NCBI GenBank assembly: GCA_900473795.1
Contig: UCMT01000012.1
Span: 88,269-152,268 of the forward strand
Length of the DNA stretch: 64,000 bases
Origin: Hyphomicrobiales bacterium
GTDB taxonomy: Bacteria; Pseudomonadota; Alphaproteobacteria; Rhizobiales; Rhizobiaceae
Direction of reading: 5' to 3'
The notes beneath the pieces are model-generated. The model made no database searches. It saw only the letters and a list, made by a program, of their open reading frames with translations, and had not been told where the DNA came from. The position numbers were made by a program, and so were the translations under genes. Position 1 is the stretch's first letter, and the number at the start of each line of letters is the position of its first letter. This document shows, piece after piece, positions 34,995-44,853 of this stretch.

Positions 34995-37421
34995 ATGAAA
35001 TTCACGCTTTCCTGGCTGAAAGAGCATCTGGAAACGGATGCGACCCTTGAACAGATCTGCGAGCGCCTGACGGCGATCGGGCTGGAAGTCGAGGATGTCG
35101 ACGACAAGGCCGCGTTCAAGCCCTTCGTCATCGCCAAGGTCGTCTCGGCGGAAAAACATCCGCAGGCCGACAAGCTGAAGGTGCTGATGGTCGATACCGG
35201 CGCCGGCGCCCCCGTTCAGGTCGTCTGCGGCGCGCCGAATGCGCGCGCCGGCCTCGTCGGCGCTTTTGCGGCGCCTGGCAACTACGTTCCGGGCATCGAC
35301 GTGACGCTGTCCGTCGGCAATATCCGTGGCGTCGAGAGCCACGGCATGATGTGCTCGGAGAAAGAGCTGCAGATTTCCGACAGCCATGATGGCATCATCG
35401 ACCTGCCAGCGGATGCGCCGGTCGGAACGAGCTTCGCCGCCTATGCCGGGCTCGACGATCCGATGATCGAGATCAATCTGACGCCCAACCGTCCGGACTG
35501 CACCAGCGTCCACGGCATCGCCCGCGATCTGGCCGCTTCCGGCCTCGGCACGCTGAAGGCAGCGCCGCAACCGACCTTCGCTGTCGAGGGCGCAACGACG
35601 ACCAAGGTGAAGCTCGATCTCGGTGAAGACAGCCATCTCTGCCCCGGCTTTGCGCTTCGCCTCGTGCGCGGCGTCAGGAACGGCCCGAGCCCGAAATGGA
35701 TGCAGCAGCGGCTCATCGCCATCGGCCTCAGGCCGATCAATGCGCTGGTCGACGTCACCAACTACATGACCTTCGACCAGGGCCGGCCGCTGCACGTCTT
35801 CGACGCCGCCAAGGTCACCGGCAACCTCACCGTTCGCCGCGCGAAAGAGGGTGAAAAGGTCCTGGCGCTCGACACCCGTGAATACACGCTCTCGCCTTCG
35901 AACGTCATCATTGCCGATGAAGACGGCATCGAATCGATCGGCGGCATCATGGGCGGCGAACATTCCGGCTGCGACGAGAACACAGCCGACGTGCTGATCG
36001 AATCCGCACTTTGGGACCCGATGAACATTGCCAAGACCGGCCGCACGCTCGGCATCATCAGCGATGCCCGCTACCGCTTCGAGCGCGGCGCCGATCCGGA
36101 ATACATGGTGCCCGGCCTCGAGCGGGCCACGCAGCTGGTCATCGACATCTGCGGCGGCACGGCGGCGAAAACCGACGTGGTCGGCTATGCCGGCTATGCC
36201 CCAAAGGTCGTTGATTTCCCGGTCTCCGAAGTCAAGCGCCTGACCGGCCTCGAGGTCAGCTCCGAAGAAAGCGTCGCGATCCTCCAGGGTCTCGGCTTCG
36301 GTGTCGAGGGCTCCGGTGAACGTGTCTCGGTGTCCGTTCCCTCCTGGCGGCCGGATGTCGATGGCAAGGCGGACCTCGTCGAGGAAGTCATGCGCATCCA
36401 CGGCGTCGACAACATCAAGCCGGAGCCGATCGAAAGCCTCGGCTCCGTCAACGGCAAGATCCTGACGACCTTGCAGATCCGCACGCGGCAGGCCAAGCGG
36501 GCGCTTGCCGCACGCGGCATGCTGGAGGCGGTCACCTGGTCGTTCATCTCCAAGGCGCAGGCCGAGCTTTTCGGCGGCGGCGCTAAAAGCCTTTCGCTGG
36601 CTAACCCGATAGCGGCCGACATGTCCGATATGCGACCGTCGCTGCTGCCGGGCCTTTTGACCGCGGCGCAGCGCAACGCCGACAAGGGCTTTGGCGACGT
36701 GGCGATCTTCGAGGTTTCCGGCACCTATGAAAACGATACGCCATCAGGCCAGCGCCGCGTTGCCGGCGGCATCCGCCGCGGCACGGCATCGCTGTCCGGC
36801 GCCGGACGTTCCTGGTCGAATGCAGCCAAGGGCGGCGGCAAGCCGGTCGACGTCTTCGACGCCAAGGCCGACGCGATTGCCGTTCTCGAAGCCTGCGGCG
36901 TGCCGATGGGCAATGTCCAGTTCGAGGCCGGCGGCCCGTCCTGGTATCACCCGGGCCGTTCCGGCACGATCAAGCTCGGCCCGAAGATCGTGCTCGGCCA
37001 TTTCGGCGAGTTCCATCCGAAGGTTCTGGAAGAGCTCGATGTTTCCGGCGCGCTCTCGGGCTTCGAAGTCTATGTCGACGCCATGCCCGAGCCGAAGAAG
37101 AAGGCTACCCGCACCAAGCCGGCGCTGGAGCTTTCGCCCTTCCAGGCCGTCAAGCGCGACTTCGCCTTCGTCGTCGACAAGGCCGTCGAGGCCGGCGCGA
37201 TCCTCAAGGCCGCGTCGAGCGCCGACCGCAAGCTGGTGACCGGCGTCAACGTCTTCGACGTCTTCGAAGGCGCCGCGCTCGGCGAAGGCAAGAAGTCGGT
37301 AGCGATCGAAGTCGTCATCCAGCCGGCGGAACGCACACTGACCGACGAGGATTTCGAAGCCCTGACCGGCAAGATCATTGCCAATGTGACGAAGAGCACC
37401 GGCGGGGTTCTACGGGCCTAG
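34995..37421 (+). CDS. pheT: Phenylalanyl-tRNA synthetase beta subunit
   Basis: This 808-residue subunit forms the alpha2-beta2 enzyme with PheS and carries the editing and tRNA-binding parts. In order: an N-terminal strand [12 protein letters not shown], an EMAP/tRNA-binding domain (about 40-150), the B3/B4 editing domain (about 210-380), B5 (about 405-475) and a catalytic-like core. The C-terminal ferredoxin-like anticodon-binding domain starts at [17 protein letters not shown]. Length matches the family. It is the last gene of the translation block; the following 110 bp are visibly AT-richer. Confidence 0.97.
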   Translation: MKFTLSWLKEHLETDATLEQICERLTAIGLEVEDVDDKAAFKPFVIAKVVSAEKHPQADKLKVLMVDTGAGAPVQVVCGAPNARAGLVGAFAAPGNYVPGIDVTLSVGNIRGVESHGMMCSEKELQISDSHDGIIDLPADAPVGTSFAAYAGLDDPMIEINLTPNRPDCTSVHGIARDLAASGLGTLKAAPQPTFAVEGATTTKVKLDLGEDSHLCPGFALRLVRGVRNGPSPKWMQQRLIAIGLRPINALVDVTNYMTFDQGRPLHVFDAAKVTGNLTVRRAKEGEKVLALDTREYTLSPSNVIIADEDGIESIGGIMGGEHSGCDENTADVLIESALWDPMNIAKTGRTLGIISDARYRFERGADPEYMVPGLERATQLVIDICGGTAAKTDVVGYAGYAPKVVDFPVSEVKRLTGLEVSSEESVAILQGLGFGVEGSGERVSVSVPSWRPDVDGKADLVEEVMRIHGVDNIKPEPIESLGSVNGKILTTLQIRTRQAKRALAARGMLEAVTWSFISKAQAELFGGGAKSLSLANPIAADMSDMRPSLLPGLLTAAQRNADKGFGDVAIFEVSGTYENDTPSGQRRVAGGIRRGTASLSGAGRSWSNAAKGGGKPVDVFDAKADAIAVLEACGVPMGNVQFEAGGPSWYHPGRSGTIKLGPKIVLGHFGEFHPKVLEELDVSGALSGFEVYVDAMPEPKKKATRTKPALELSPFQAVKRDFAFVVDKAVEAGAILKAASSADRKLVTGVNVFDVFEGAALGEGKKSVAIEVVIQPAERTLTDEDFEALTGKIIANVTKSTGGVLRA

Positions 37422-37533
37422 CGATTGGCGCGTATGATCGCTACCGAGCGGTATTTGTACTTGGTGGCCACTTGCAAATGGTTATAAAATATCGGTTTTT
37501 GGCATCCAGATTTTCTTTCGCATCCAGGTGCAT

Positions 37534-37815
37534 ATGACCGATCATGCTACACTGCTCACCCCTGCGACAAACTATGCTGTAGTTCAGTTGCCGAATAGAC
37601 AGTCCCCTGGCGTTGTTTTTCAGGGCGACAGTCTATTCGCGCTGATCAGCGACCTCACCACGGTATCTTCACTGATGGACGGGAAGGAAATCGGCGAAGC
37701 GAGGTCGGAACTGAAATTTATTATCGAGAATCTGTCGGACATCCTCTCCGACTACGAGAATACGTTTTCGAAACTGAACATATCGCTCCCATACTTTAAG
37801 AGCGATCAGGACTAG
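37534..37815 (+). CDS. Small acidic protein of unknown function (DUF6959-like)
   Basis: This encodes a 93-residue protein (MTDHATLLTPATNYAVVQLPN...). The core RQSPGVVFQGDSLFALISDL and the following helix region ENLSDILSDYENTFSKLN resemble a family of short uncharacterised proteins annotated as DUF6959; this match is from memory and not certain. It has no signal peptide. The upstream 110 bp and the gene itself are lower in GC than the neighbours, suggesting later acquisition. The next gene starts 34 bp downstream on the same strand. The start is the ATG at 37534; a GTG two codons earlier is possible. Confidence 0.6.
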   Translation: MTDHATLLTPATNYAVVQLPNRQSPGVVFQGDSLFALISDLTTVSSLMDGKEIGEARSELKFIIENLSDILSDYENTFSKLNISLPYFKSDQD

Positions 37816-37849
37816 CGGCGATCTGCGCGCCAGAAACAAAGGACGCGAC

Positions 37850-38494
37850 GTGGTCACGGAATTGCATTGGTTTGTTCTGAGAGCCGTGTCCCGCGAATGG
37901 GGCTGCCCGATCCTTGAAACCCGCTTCGCGGTTTCCGATCTCGCAAAATTGCAATCGATCTGCGACCAGGACGATCTTGACTATATCCGATTGGACGCTG
38001 AGGAGGTGAGCGAGATCGCCGCAGCCTTCGATGTTGCCCTGATCTGCGACGGCTGCGACTACGATTTGGCAAGATGGAAGCCGAGCGTGGTGCCTTATCT
38101 CATCCACACCAATTTCGAATTGCCGCTGATGCTTGACGGTCGCAAACCGCTCGCTGTGTTTTGGGATGCTTATCCTTCAGAAATTTTGGACTACATGACG
38201 GCGCCGTTTGCGCCCTATGTATCGAATGGTCAGATTGTGTCGCGTATCATCGAGAGACCCCTGCCTCAGCCGAAGCGCGGGCCAACCGGTGTGTACTTCT
38301 ACGGCACAACCATAGCTTATTTTGCGATGCCGGACGAGGTGTGGCGGATAGACGCCTACGAGCGCCTTTACGACGAGGCCGCAGCGTCCGGCTGGAACGA
38401 CCAATTCGAACGTCGGCTCGGCCATTTGTATGGCTATACCGAGTCGCAAATCGACTGGTGGATCGCCAACCGAGACAACTCGCGCCCGCGGTAA
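37850..38494 (+). CDS. Uncharacterised acidic, tryptophan-rich protein
   Basis: This encodes a 214-residue soluble protein starting at a GTG (MVTELHWFVLRAVSREWG). It is acidic and rich in aromatic residues. Notable segments are LICDGCDYDLARWKPSVVPYL, VFWDAYPSEILDYMTAPFAPY and the end YTESQIDWWIANRD. I recognise no domain. It lies 34 bp after the DUF6959-like gene, so the two look like one unit. Size, acidity and isolation recall immunity-type proteins, but no toxin gene is adjacent, so this is only a suggestion. Confidence 0.6.
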   Translation: MVTELHWFVLRAVSREWGCPILETRFAVSDLAKLQSICDQDDLDYIRLDAEEVSEIAAAFDVALICDGCDYDLARWKPSVVPYLIHTNFELPLMLDGRKPLAVFWDAYPSEILDYMTAPFAPYVSNGQIVSRIIERPLPQPKRGPTGVYFYGTTIAYFAMPDEVWRIDAYERLYDEAAASGWNDQFERRLGHLYGYTESQIDWWIANRDNSRPR

Positions 38495-38584
38495 CCTTCC
38501 GGGCGACATTCATTGCTATCGACTTTTGCCAGCGCTGTTCGTGATCGCCGCTGAGGCCCCACCCCTTGGCCGCAAGAACAAAAC

Positions 38585-38944
38585 CTACCGATGCAGATGA
38601 TAGAGCTTGTTGACGATCAGCCAGTGGCCGCCGATCTTCAGAAAGGACAGATAGTCGGTGAAGCGCATTCCGGCAAACTCGTCGGTCACCTTGACGAAGG
38701 CAGCGTCGCCCTCGATGTCGGTGATCTCGATATCCAACAAGGGCTGGGTTCCGGGCGCGGCCGGCGGTTCGGCGAGGATGGCGGCGATGAACTCGTCGCG
38801 GGACATCCATTCGACGGCGCCCTGATAATTGCCGATGATCTTGGCATCTGGATGGAAAGCCTTGCGCAGGGCCGCTTCGTTGCAAAACGCCATTCCATCG
38901 ACATAGAGATGAACGACTGTGCCAATTGCCTGTTCGTCCGACAT
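38585..38944 (-). CDS. NTF2-like (lumazine-binding type) protein
   Basis: This 119-residue protein has the small cone-shaped NTF2-like fold. The opening helix VVHLYVDGMAFCNEAALRKAFHPDA (in two stretches), the strand KIIGNYQGAVEWMSRDEF, and the closing AFVKVTDEFAGMRFTDYLSFL and GGHWLIVNKLYHL match the putative lumazine-binding (Lumazine_bd_2) subgroup. Ligand and function are unknown. The start at 38944 (MSDEQAIGT) has GGAGG upstream. It is convergent with the islet gene ending at 38494, with 90 bp between. Confidence 0.75.
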   Translation of the reverse strand: MSDEQAIGTVVHLYVDGMAFCNEAALRKAFHPDAKIIGNYQGAVEWMSRDEFIAAILAEPPAAPGTQPLLDIEITDIEGDAAFVKVTDEFAGMRFTDYLSFLKIGGHWLIVNKLYHLHR

Positions 38945-39033
38945 ACGGAGCCACCTCCCTAGCGTGCCGTGCGATCCTACCACGACAGCACAAGGGAACA
39001 AGGACGAACCGGTGAAGGATATAGCGTAGAGCT

Positions 39034-39071
39034 CGTCAGGGGCTTCGCCCGAAGGGGCGAAGCCCCTGACG
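39034..39071. terminator. Long perfect hairpin, possible terminator or repeat
   Basis: A perfect 17-bp stem (arm CGTCAGGGGCTTCGCCC, 39034-39050; other arm 39055-39071) closes a GAAG loop. It starts 3 bp after the stop of the minus-strand aldo/keto reductase. There is no T-run on either strand, so it may act in Rho-dependent ends or RNA stability. Confidence 0.5.
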
Positions 39072-39074
39072 CTA

Positions 39075-40070
<996 letters not shown>

Positions 40071-40203
40071 CGTGATTGCTCCTTTGTGAGCCGGAAAGGG
40101 ACGCGAGCGCTGACGGGCACCGGCGTGACAGCATGAAATTAATGCGCCGGCGATCGTTTGATAACGGCTGCAAATCCTTCGGGTTGTTCTATTATTTCGA
40201 TCA

Positions 40204-41094
40204 ATGAACAGAAACCAGCTCGCCCAACTCACCGTCCTTGCCACCGTCGCCGCGCATCACAGCTTTCGCGCGGCCGCGAAGGAACTCGGCATCGCGCCCT
40301 CGGCGGTCAGCCATGCAATCTCAACGCTGGAGGAGAGCCTTGGCGTGCGGCTTCTGGCACGCACCACGCGCAGCGTCGCGCCGACGGAAGAAGGCTTGCT
40401 GCTCTTGGAACGCCTGCGCCCGGCGCTGAACGATATCGGCATGGCGCTCGACGCCGTCATCGAGGCGAAAGGGCAGCCCTCCGGCAATCTGCGCGTCACC
40501 GCGCCGCGCTTTGCCGCCGACCTCCTGATCGCCCCCCGGCTCGGCGAATTCCTGAGCCTCTATCCGGATATCATGCTGGAAATCGCCGACGAGGACGGGT
40601 TTACCGATATCGTGCGCGAGGGCTTCGATGCCGGTATCCGGCTGGAAGAAAGCCTGGAGGCCGATATGATCGCAGTCAAGATCGGCCCGCCTCTGCGGGG
40701 GGCCATCGTCGCCTCACCCGCCTATTTCGACCGGCTCCCGGTCCCCGAGCATCCGCGCGATCTTCTCCGGCACCGCTGCATCCGCCGCCGTTTTTCCAAC
40801 GGCACGCTCTACAACTGGGAATTCGGGAAAGACGGGCAGGAACTGACCATCCCGATCGAGGAGCCGCTGATTCTCGGCGAGGACCGACCGATCATTGCGG
40901 CAGCGATCGGCGGCGCGGGGCTCGCCTATGCCTTCGAGATGCGGGTAATCGAACATATCGAGGCGGGGCGGCTGGTCCGGGTTCTGGAAGACTGGTGCCC
41001 GCCCTATCCCGGCCCCTATCTCTACTATGCCAGCCGCCGGCAGATGCGCCCGGCCTTGCGCGCCTTCATCGATTTCTTCCGGCACGTTGGCTGA
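40204..41094 (+). CDS. LysR-family transcriptional regulator
   Basis: This 296-residue regulator has an N-terminal winged HTH (about residues 5-63, with [21 protein letters not shown] and [19 protein letters not shown]). A periplasmic-binding-like effector domain follows (about 90-290), with [19 protein letters not shown]. It is divergent from the aldo/keto reductase at 39075 and probably regulates it, as many LysR proteins act on the divergent neighbour. The effector is unknown. Confidence 0.9.
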   Translation: MNRNQLAQLTVLATVAAHHSFRAAAKELGIAPSAVSHAISTLEESLGVRLLARTTRSVAPTEEGLLLLERLRPALNDIGMALDAVIEAKGQPSGNLRVTAPRFAADLLIAPRLGEFLSLYPDIMLEIADEDGFTDIVREGFDAGIRLEESLEADMIAVKIGPPLRGAIVASPAYFDRLPVPEHPRDLLRHRCIRRRFSNGTLYNWEFGKDGQELTIPIEEPLILGEDRPIIAAAIGGAGLAYAFEMRVIEHIEAGRLVRVLEDWCPPYPGPYLYYASRRQMRPALRAFIDFFRHVG

Positions 41095-41157
41095 AGGAAA
41101 AACGGGTGGCACGCAGACCACCGCCGCCGTAATCTTCCGGAAAACGGGAGAATTTGC

Positions 41158-41775
41158 ATGAAAAAACCGGGGTCGATGAGGGCGCTGGAGGATCTGGGCC
41201 GCGCGCGCCTGTCGGAAAACTTTTTTCTCAGAGACTTCCTGTATTCCGAGATCGCCGATTTCTATGGCATGCCGAATATCCCCGACGACCCGGAACTGGC
41301 GATCGCTGCCGGCACGAAACTCTGCGAGGAATTGCTGGAGCCGCTGCAGCGGACCTTCGGCCGGCTGCATATCCGCTCCGGCTATCGGTCCCGCTCCATC
41401 AATGAATTCGGCAATCGCAACAAGCTGAACTGCTCGACCAATGCAGCCAGCGCCGCCGATCACATCTGGGACATGCGCGACGCCGACGGCTGCATGGGGG
41501 CGACAGCCTGCATCGTCGTTCCCTGGGTCTGGGACCGGCGCGCAGCACTCGGGGGTTGGCAGTCGCTCGCCTGGTGGATCCACGACAACCTGCCCTACGC
41601 GTCGCTCTGCTTGTTCCCGAAACTCTGGGCGGTGAATATCCAGTGGCACGAGCGACCGGCGCGTCGTATCCGCAGCTATGCCGAACCGGCCGGACTGCTG
41701 ACAAAGCAGGGCATGGCCAACCATTCCGGCAGCCATGCCACGTTTTATCAGGGTTTTCCGTCTCTAAAGGAATAG
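41158..41775 (+). CDS. Peptidase M15-like protein of unknown role
   Basis: This 205-residue protein resembles the C-terminal zinc peptidase (M15A/VanY-like) fold. Supporting segments are LHIRSGYRSRSINEFGN (residues 70-86), AADHIWDM (99-106, where metal ligands would lie), and NIQWHERPARRI with His164 near the end. The motif is degenerate and there is no signal peptide, so an enzymatic role in the cell wall is doubtful; phage-type or adapted members also exist. Its stop codon lies inside the dispersed palindrome at 41773. Confidence 0.6.
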   Translation: MKKPGSMRALEDLGRARLSENFFLRDFLYSEIADFYGMPNIPDDPELAIAAGTKLCEELLEPLQRTFGRLHIRSGYRSRSINEFGNRNKLNCSTNAASAADHIWDMRDADGCMGATACIVVPWVWDRRAALGGWQSLAWWIHDNLPYASLCLFPKLWAVNIQWHERPARRIRSYAEPAGLLTKQGMANHSGSHATFYQGFPSLKE

Positions 41776-41833
41776 AGCGTTCTTGCGCATTTCCGGACGG
41801 ATACGCTTCAAACTCTTCCTGGAAAAGCTCTAA
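41773..41833. repeat. Degenerate rhizobial dispersed palindrome
   Basis: The stretch runs from TAGAGCGTT to GCTCTAA. Its centre TTTCCGGACGGATACGC, followed by TTCCTGGAAAAGCTC, resembles a short palindromic repeat found in many copies in Rhizobiaceae genomes (TTCCGGACGG...TTTTCCTGGAA type). Both ends fall in gene ends: it overlaps the stop of the M15-like gene and that of the convergent GNAT gene. Confidence 0.55.
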
Positions 41834-42273
41834 AAACTGATCCGGTAGCGAACATGGCCATCAGCCTCGGTATATTTGTCGTAGAGCCGCCGCGCCGTCT
41901 CGTTGCCCTCATCGGTATGCCAGTAGAGGCGGGCCCAGCCATTGGACCTTGCTTTCTCGACGAGATCATCGAGCAGTGCCTTGCCGATGCCCTTTCCGCG
42001 CGCCGCCTCGTCGAGGAACAGGTCCTCCAGATAGCAGACCGGCTCCTTCACCCAGGTCGCCTCATGCAGGAGACATATGGCAAAGCCGACGACATGGCCT
42101 TCCATCACGGCAACGCGCATGAACAGCGGCGTCGCGGGGTCGAGGATGCGGGCCCAGGTCGTTGCCGTCACGTCGGGGGATACGGCCACCCGGTAAAAGG
42201 CGACGTAAGCAGCCCAGAGCCGCCGCCAGTCCGCTTCGTCGCCGGGTGCCGCGTCGCGTATGTCAGCCGTCAT
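41830..42273 (-). CDS. GNAT-family N-acetyltransferase
   Basis: This 147-residue protein is a single GNAT domain. Motif A reads LEDLFLDEAARGKGIGKALLDDL, with the acetyl-CoA pyrophosphate loop R-G-K-G-I-G. Motif B follows as WARLYWHTDEGNETARRLYDKY. The sequence resembles acetyltransferases of the diamine/RimI-like group, but the substrate cannot be told. It lies 21 bp downstream of the second aldo/keto reductase on the same strand, so the two may be cotranscribed. Its last bases lie inside the repeat at 41773-41833. Confidence 0.85.
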   Translation of the reverse strand: MTADIRDAAPGDEADWRRLWAAYVAFYRVAVSPDVTATTWARILDPATPLFMRVAVMEGHVVGFAICLLHEATWVKEPVCYLEDLFLDEAARGKGIGKALLDDLVEKARSNGWARLYWHTDEGNETARRLYDKYTEADGHVRYRISF

Positions 42274-42294
42274 GCCTTTTCCCTCCCGGACATT

Positions 42295-43245
42295 CTATTC
42301 GCTGGCCTCGTTCAGCAGGCGGCAGGCGTCGTCGGAAAGGCGGATCGACGCCGCCTTCATCAGACTTTCGAGCTGGCTCAGGCTCGTCGCGCTGGAAATC
42401 GGTGCCGTGACGCCCTTGCGTGCCATGATCCAGGCAAGCGCGATCTCTGCCTGGGTGTTGCCGGTCTCTGCCGCCACCTCGTCCAGCGCACCCAGGATGC
42501 GCATGCCGCGGCCATCGAGATATTTGCCGATGCCGCCGCCGCGCGCCGAGCCTTCCATATCCCTGTGCGAACGATATTTCCCCGAAAGAAAACCCCTCGC
42601 AAGGCCGAAATAGGTGATCACGCCGATCTCCTCGGCGATGCAGAGATTGCGCAGCGCGCCGTCGAAGGAAGCACGGTCATAGAGATTGTATTCCGGCTGC
42701 AGCACCCCATAGCGCGGCAGGTTCTTCTGTTTCGAAACATCAAGCGCGGCGCGCAACTGCTCCGCGTTCAGATTGGACGCTCCGACATGGCGAACCTTGC
42801 CCTGCTGCAGAAGGCTCTCATAGGCCCTAAGCGTTTCCTCATAGGGCGTTTCCGGATCGGGCCAATGCGACAGATAGACGTCGATATGATCCGTCTGCAG
42901 CCGGCGAAGGGAATCCTCGGCAGCTTGCAGAATCCATTTTGCCGAAAGCCCCTTGCGATCCGGCCTCATCTCGGAGCCGACCTTGGTGACGATCACGGCC
43001 TCGTCCCGCGATCGGCCCGACTGCTTCAGCCATTTGCCGATGATCGTCTCGGATTCGCCGCCGCTATTGCCCGGAACCCAGGTGGAATAGGCATCCGCAG
43101 TATCGACGGCATTGAAGCCTGCGGCGAAGAAGGCGTCGAGCAATCGGAAGGAGGTCTTTTCATCCGCGGTCCAGCCGAAGACATTGCCACCGAAGACCAG
43201 CGGCGCGATGGACAGGCCGGTGCGGCCGAGGGTTCGCTTTTCCAT
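42295..43245 (-). CDS. Aldo/keto reductase
   Basis: This 316-residue oxidoreductase opens MEKRTLGRTGLSIAPLVFGGN. It carries the catalytic Asp and Tyr in FNAVDTADAYSTWVPG, Lys in VIVTKVGSEM and His in IDVYLSHWPDP. The end APISSATSLSQLESLMKAAS is the coenzyme loop. It belongs to the YghZ/Mgi-type aldo/keto reductases acting on sugar-like or aldehyde substrates. The start at 43245 is preferred; the upstream extension is not family-like. The GNAT gene follows it after 21 bp. Confidence 0.88.
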   Translation of the reverse strand: MEKRTLGRTGLSIAPLVFGGNVFGWTADEKTSFRLLDAFFAAGFNAVDTADAYSTWVPGNSGGESETIIGKWLKQSGRSRDEAVIVTKVGSEMRPDRKGLSAKWILQAAEDSLRRLQTDHIDVYLSHWPDPETPYEETLRAYESLLQQGKVRHVGASNLNAEQLRAALDVSKQKNLPRYGVLQPEYNLYDRASFDGALRNLCIAEEIGVITYFGLARGFLSGKYRSHRDMEGSARGGGIGKYLDGRGMRILGALDEVAAETGNTQAEIALAWIMARKGVTAPISSATSLSQLESLMKAASIRLSDDACRLLNEASE

Positions 43246-43418
43246 GAAGTCGCTCCAGGCTGCTATGGGGTATCGCTTGGGAGGCGCGAAGTCTGCCCCA
43301 TGGACATAGGCGAGGTACAGCGTTTTTACATGCCCGGCGGCAATTTTATTCCCACGCACGTAGCTTGAATGGCACCTACCGCGCGGTTACTGTGCCGCCG
43401 AAACAGTGAGGATAGGTC

Positions 43419-44405
43419 ATGTTGCGTTTCGGTATTCTGTCCACGGCCAAGATCGGCCGCGAGCTCGTTGTTCCTGCCATCCAGGACGCAGAAAACTGTG
43501 TCGTCACGGCGATTGCCAGCCGCGATCTCTCCAAGGCGCGCGCCATGGCCGACCGTTTCTCGGTGCCGCACGCCTTCGGCTCCTACGAGGACATGCTGGC
43601 TTCGGACCTCATCGATGCCGTCTACATCCCGTTGCCGACGGCACAGCACATCGAATGGACGATCAAGGCCGCCGATGCCGGAAAACACGTGCTCTGCGAA
43701 AAGCCGATATCCTTGAAGGCGTCGGAAATCGACGCCGTGATCGCGGCGCGCGACCGCAACAAGGTGCTGATCTCGGAAGCCTTCATGGTGACCTACAGCC
43801 CTGTCTGGCACAAGGTTCGTTCGCTCTTGCAGGAAGGCGCGATCGGCAGGCTGCGCCACGTTCAGGGCGCCTTCACCTACTACAACCGCGATGCCACCAA
43901 TATGCGCAACAAGCCGGAACTGGGCGGTGGCGGCCTGCCGGACATCGGCGTCTATCCGACGATCACGACGCGTTTCGTCACGGGCAAGGAACCGATCCGC
44001 GTTCAGGCGAGCACCGATCGCGATCCGGAATTCGGCACCGACATCTATTCGAGCGTCAGGGCCGACTTCGGCGATTTCGAGCTGAGCTTCTACATTTCCA
44101 CCCAGCTTGCCGCCCGCCAGGTGATGGTGTTCCACGGCGACAAGGGCTTCATCGAGGTCAAGTCGCCGTTCAACGCCGATCGCTACGGTGCGGAAGAACT
44201 GGAACTGACCAACCAGAACCACTCGCAATCTCAACACTTCCGCTTTCAGGACGCGCGCCAGTACAAGCTCGAAGCCGAGGCCTTTTCGCGCGCCGCAAAG
44301 GGGGAGACGGAAGAAGTGGTGACCCTGGAAAGCTCTGTGAACAACCAGAAGCTCATCGATGCGATCTACCGCGCCAGCGAAAAGGATGGTTGGGAGCCGG
44401 TCTGA
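43419..44405 (+). CDS. Gfo/Idh/MocA-family oxidoreductase
   Basis: This 328-residue dehydrogenase has an N-terminal NAD(P)-binding Rossmann domain ([20 protein letters not shown]) and the EKP motif ([15 protein letters not shown]). The C-terminal alpha/beta domain contains [18 protein letters not shown], with the conserved D-x-G-x-Y-x-x. The family oxidises sugars, inositols or related compounds. Neighbouring genes give no clear pathway. It is divergent from the aldo/keto reductase at 42295 across 173 bp. Confidence 0.88.
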   Translation: MLRFGILSTAKIGRELVVPAIQDAENCVVTAIASRDLSKARAMADRFSVPHAFGSYEDMLASDLIDAVYIPLPTAQHIEWTIKAADAGKHVLCEKPISLKASEIDAVIAARDRNKVLISEAFMVTYSPVWHKVRSLLQEGAIGRLRHVQGAFTYYNRDATNMRNKPELGGGGLPDIGVYPTITTRFVTGKEPIRVQASTDRDPEFGTDIYSSVRADFGDFELSFYISTQLAARQVMVFHGDKGFIEVKSPFNADRYGAEELELTNQNHSQSQHFRFQDARQYKLEAEAFSRAAKGETEEVVTLESSVNNQKLIDAIYRASEKDGWEPV

Positions 44406-44413
44406 ACCGGAAA

Positions 44414-44442
44414 AACCCGCCCGCTGCAGAAAACGGCGGGTT
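44414..44442 (-). terminator. Bidirectional terminator
   Basis: The stem AACCCGCC (44414-44421) pairs with GGCGGGTT (44435-44442). On the minus strand it is followed by TTTTTCC, which suits the end of the small gene at 44466. It also lies 9 bp after the plus-strand oxidoreductase. Confidence 0.65.
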
Positions 44443-44465
44443 GTTCAACATTACGGGTCTTGGTC

Positions 44466-44696
44466 TTATGCCTGCTTTCTATGCGCAAGAATGAACACGG
44501 CGAAGACCGGTGCGGCGATCCCGGCATTGTAAGCAAGCAACGCAAGAACGAGCGCAATCAGGGATACGGCGCCGGCTGAAAAGAGTGCCGCAAGGACGAA
44601 GGCTGCGACGATCAGACCACCGGCCAGAGCATAGCAAGGCACAGACCGCAGACCCGCCGTCGAAAGTCCGATTGCAAATGTGGTCAAGACTATCAT
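44466..44696 (-). CDS. Small two-helix membrane protein
   Basis: This encodes a 76-residue protein made almost entirely of two hydrophobic segments (ALAGGLIVAAFVLAALFSAG and ALVLALLAYNAGIAAPVFAVF), with a short basic C-terminus (AHRKQA). The start at 44696 (MIVLTTFAIG) has a strong GGGAGGGG ribosome site. An upstream ATG lies within that site and is less likely. No family is recognised. It is convergent with the oxidoreductase gene and shares a terminator with it. Confidence 0.65.
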   Translation of the reverse strand: MIVLTTFAIGLSTAGLRSVPCYALAGGLIVAAFVLAALFSAGAVSLIALVLALLAYNAGIAAPVFAVFILAHRKQA

Positions 44697-44853
44697 CCGA
44701 CCCCTCCCGATGATGAGCATAGCGCAACAATCTGCCCAAGGCTCGCTAAAATTGGCTTAACCCTCCGATTGCTCATAACGAAGCGGTCGCCAAAGAGTTC
44801 CTCGACGACCGGCATATTAGACATTTGCGGGAAATCTAAGGCCGTTGCTTGGG

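Noticed and set aside
33311..35173. Minus-strand reading frame of about 600 codons opposite rplT, pheS and pheT
   Set aside because: It runs antisense to three certain genes and has no domain.
40071..40203. LysR operator in the divergent spacer
   Set aside because: Regulation of the aldo/keto reductase by LysR is likely from layout, but I could not single out a convincing T-N11-A site among several weak candidates.
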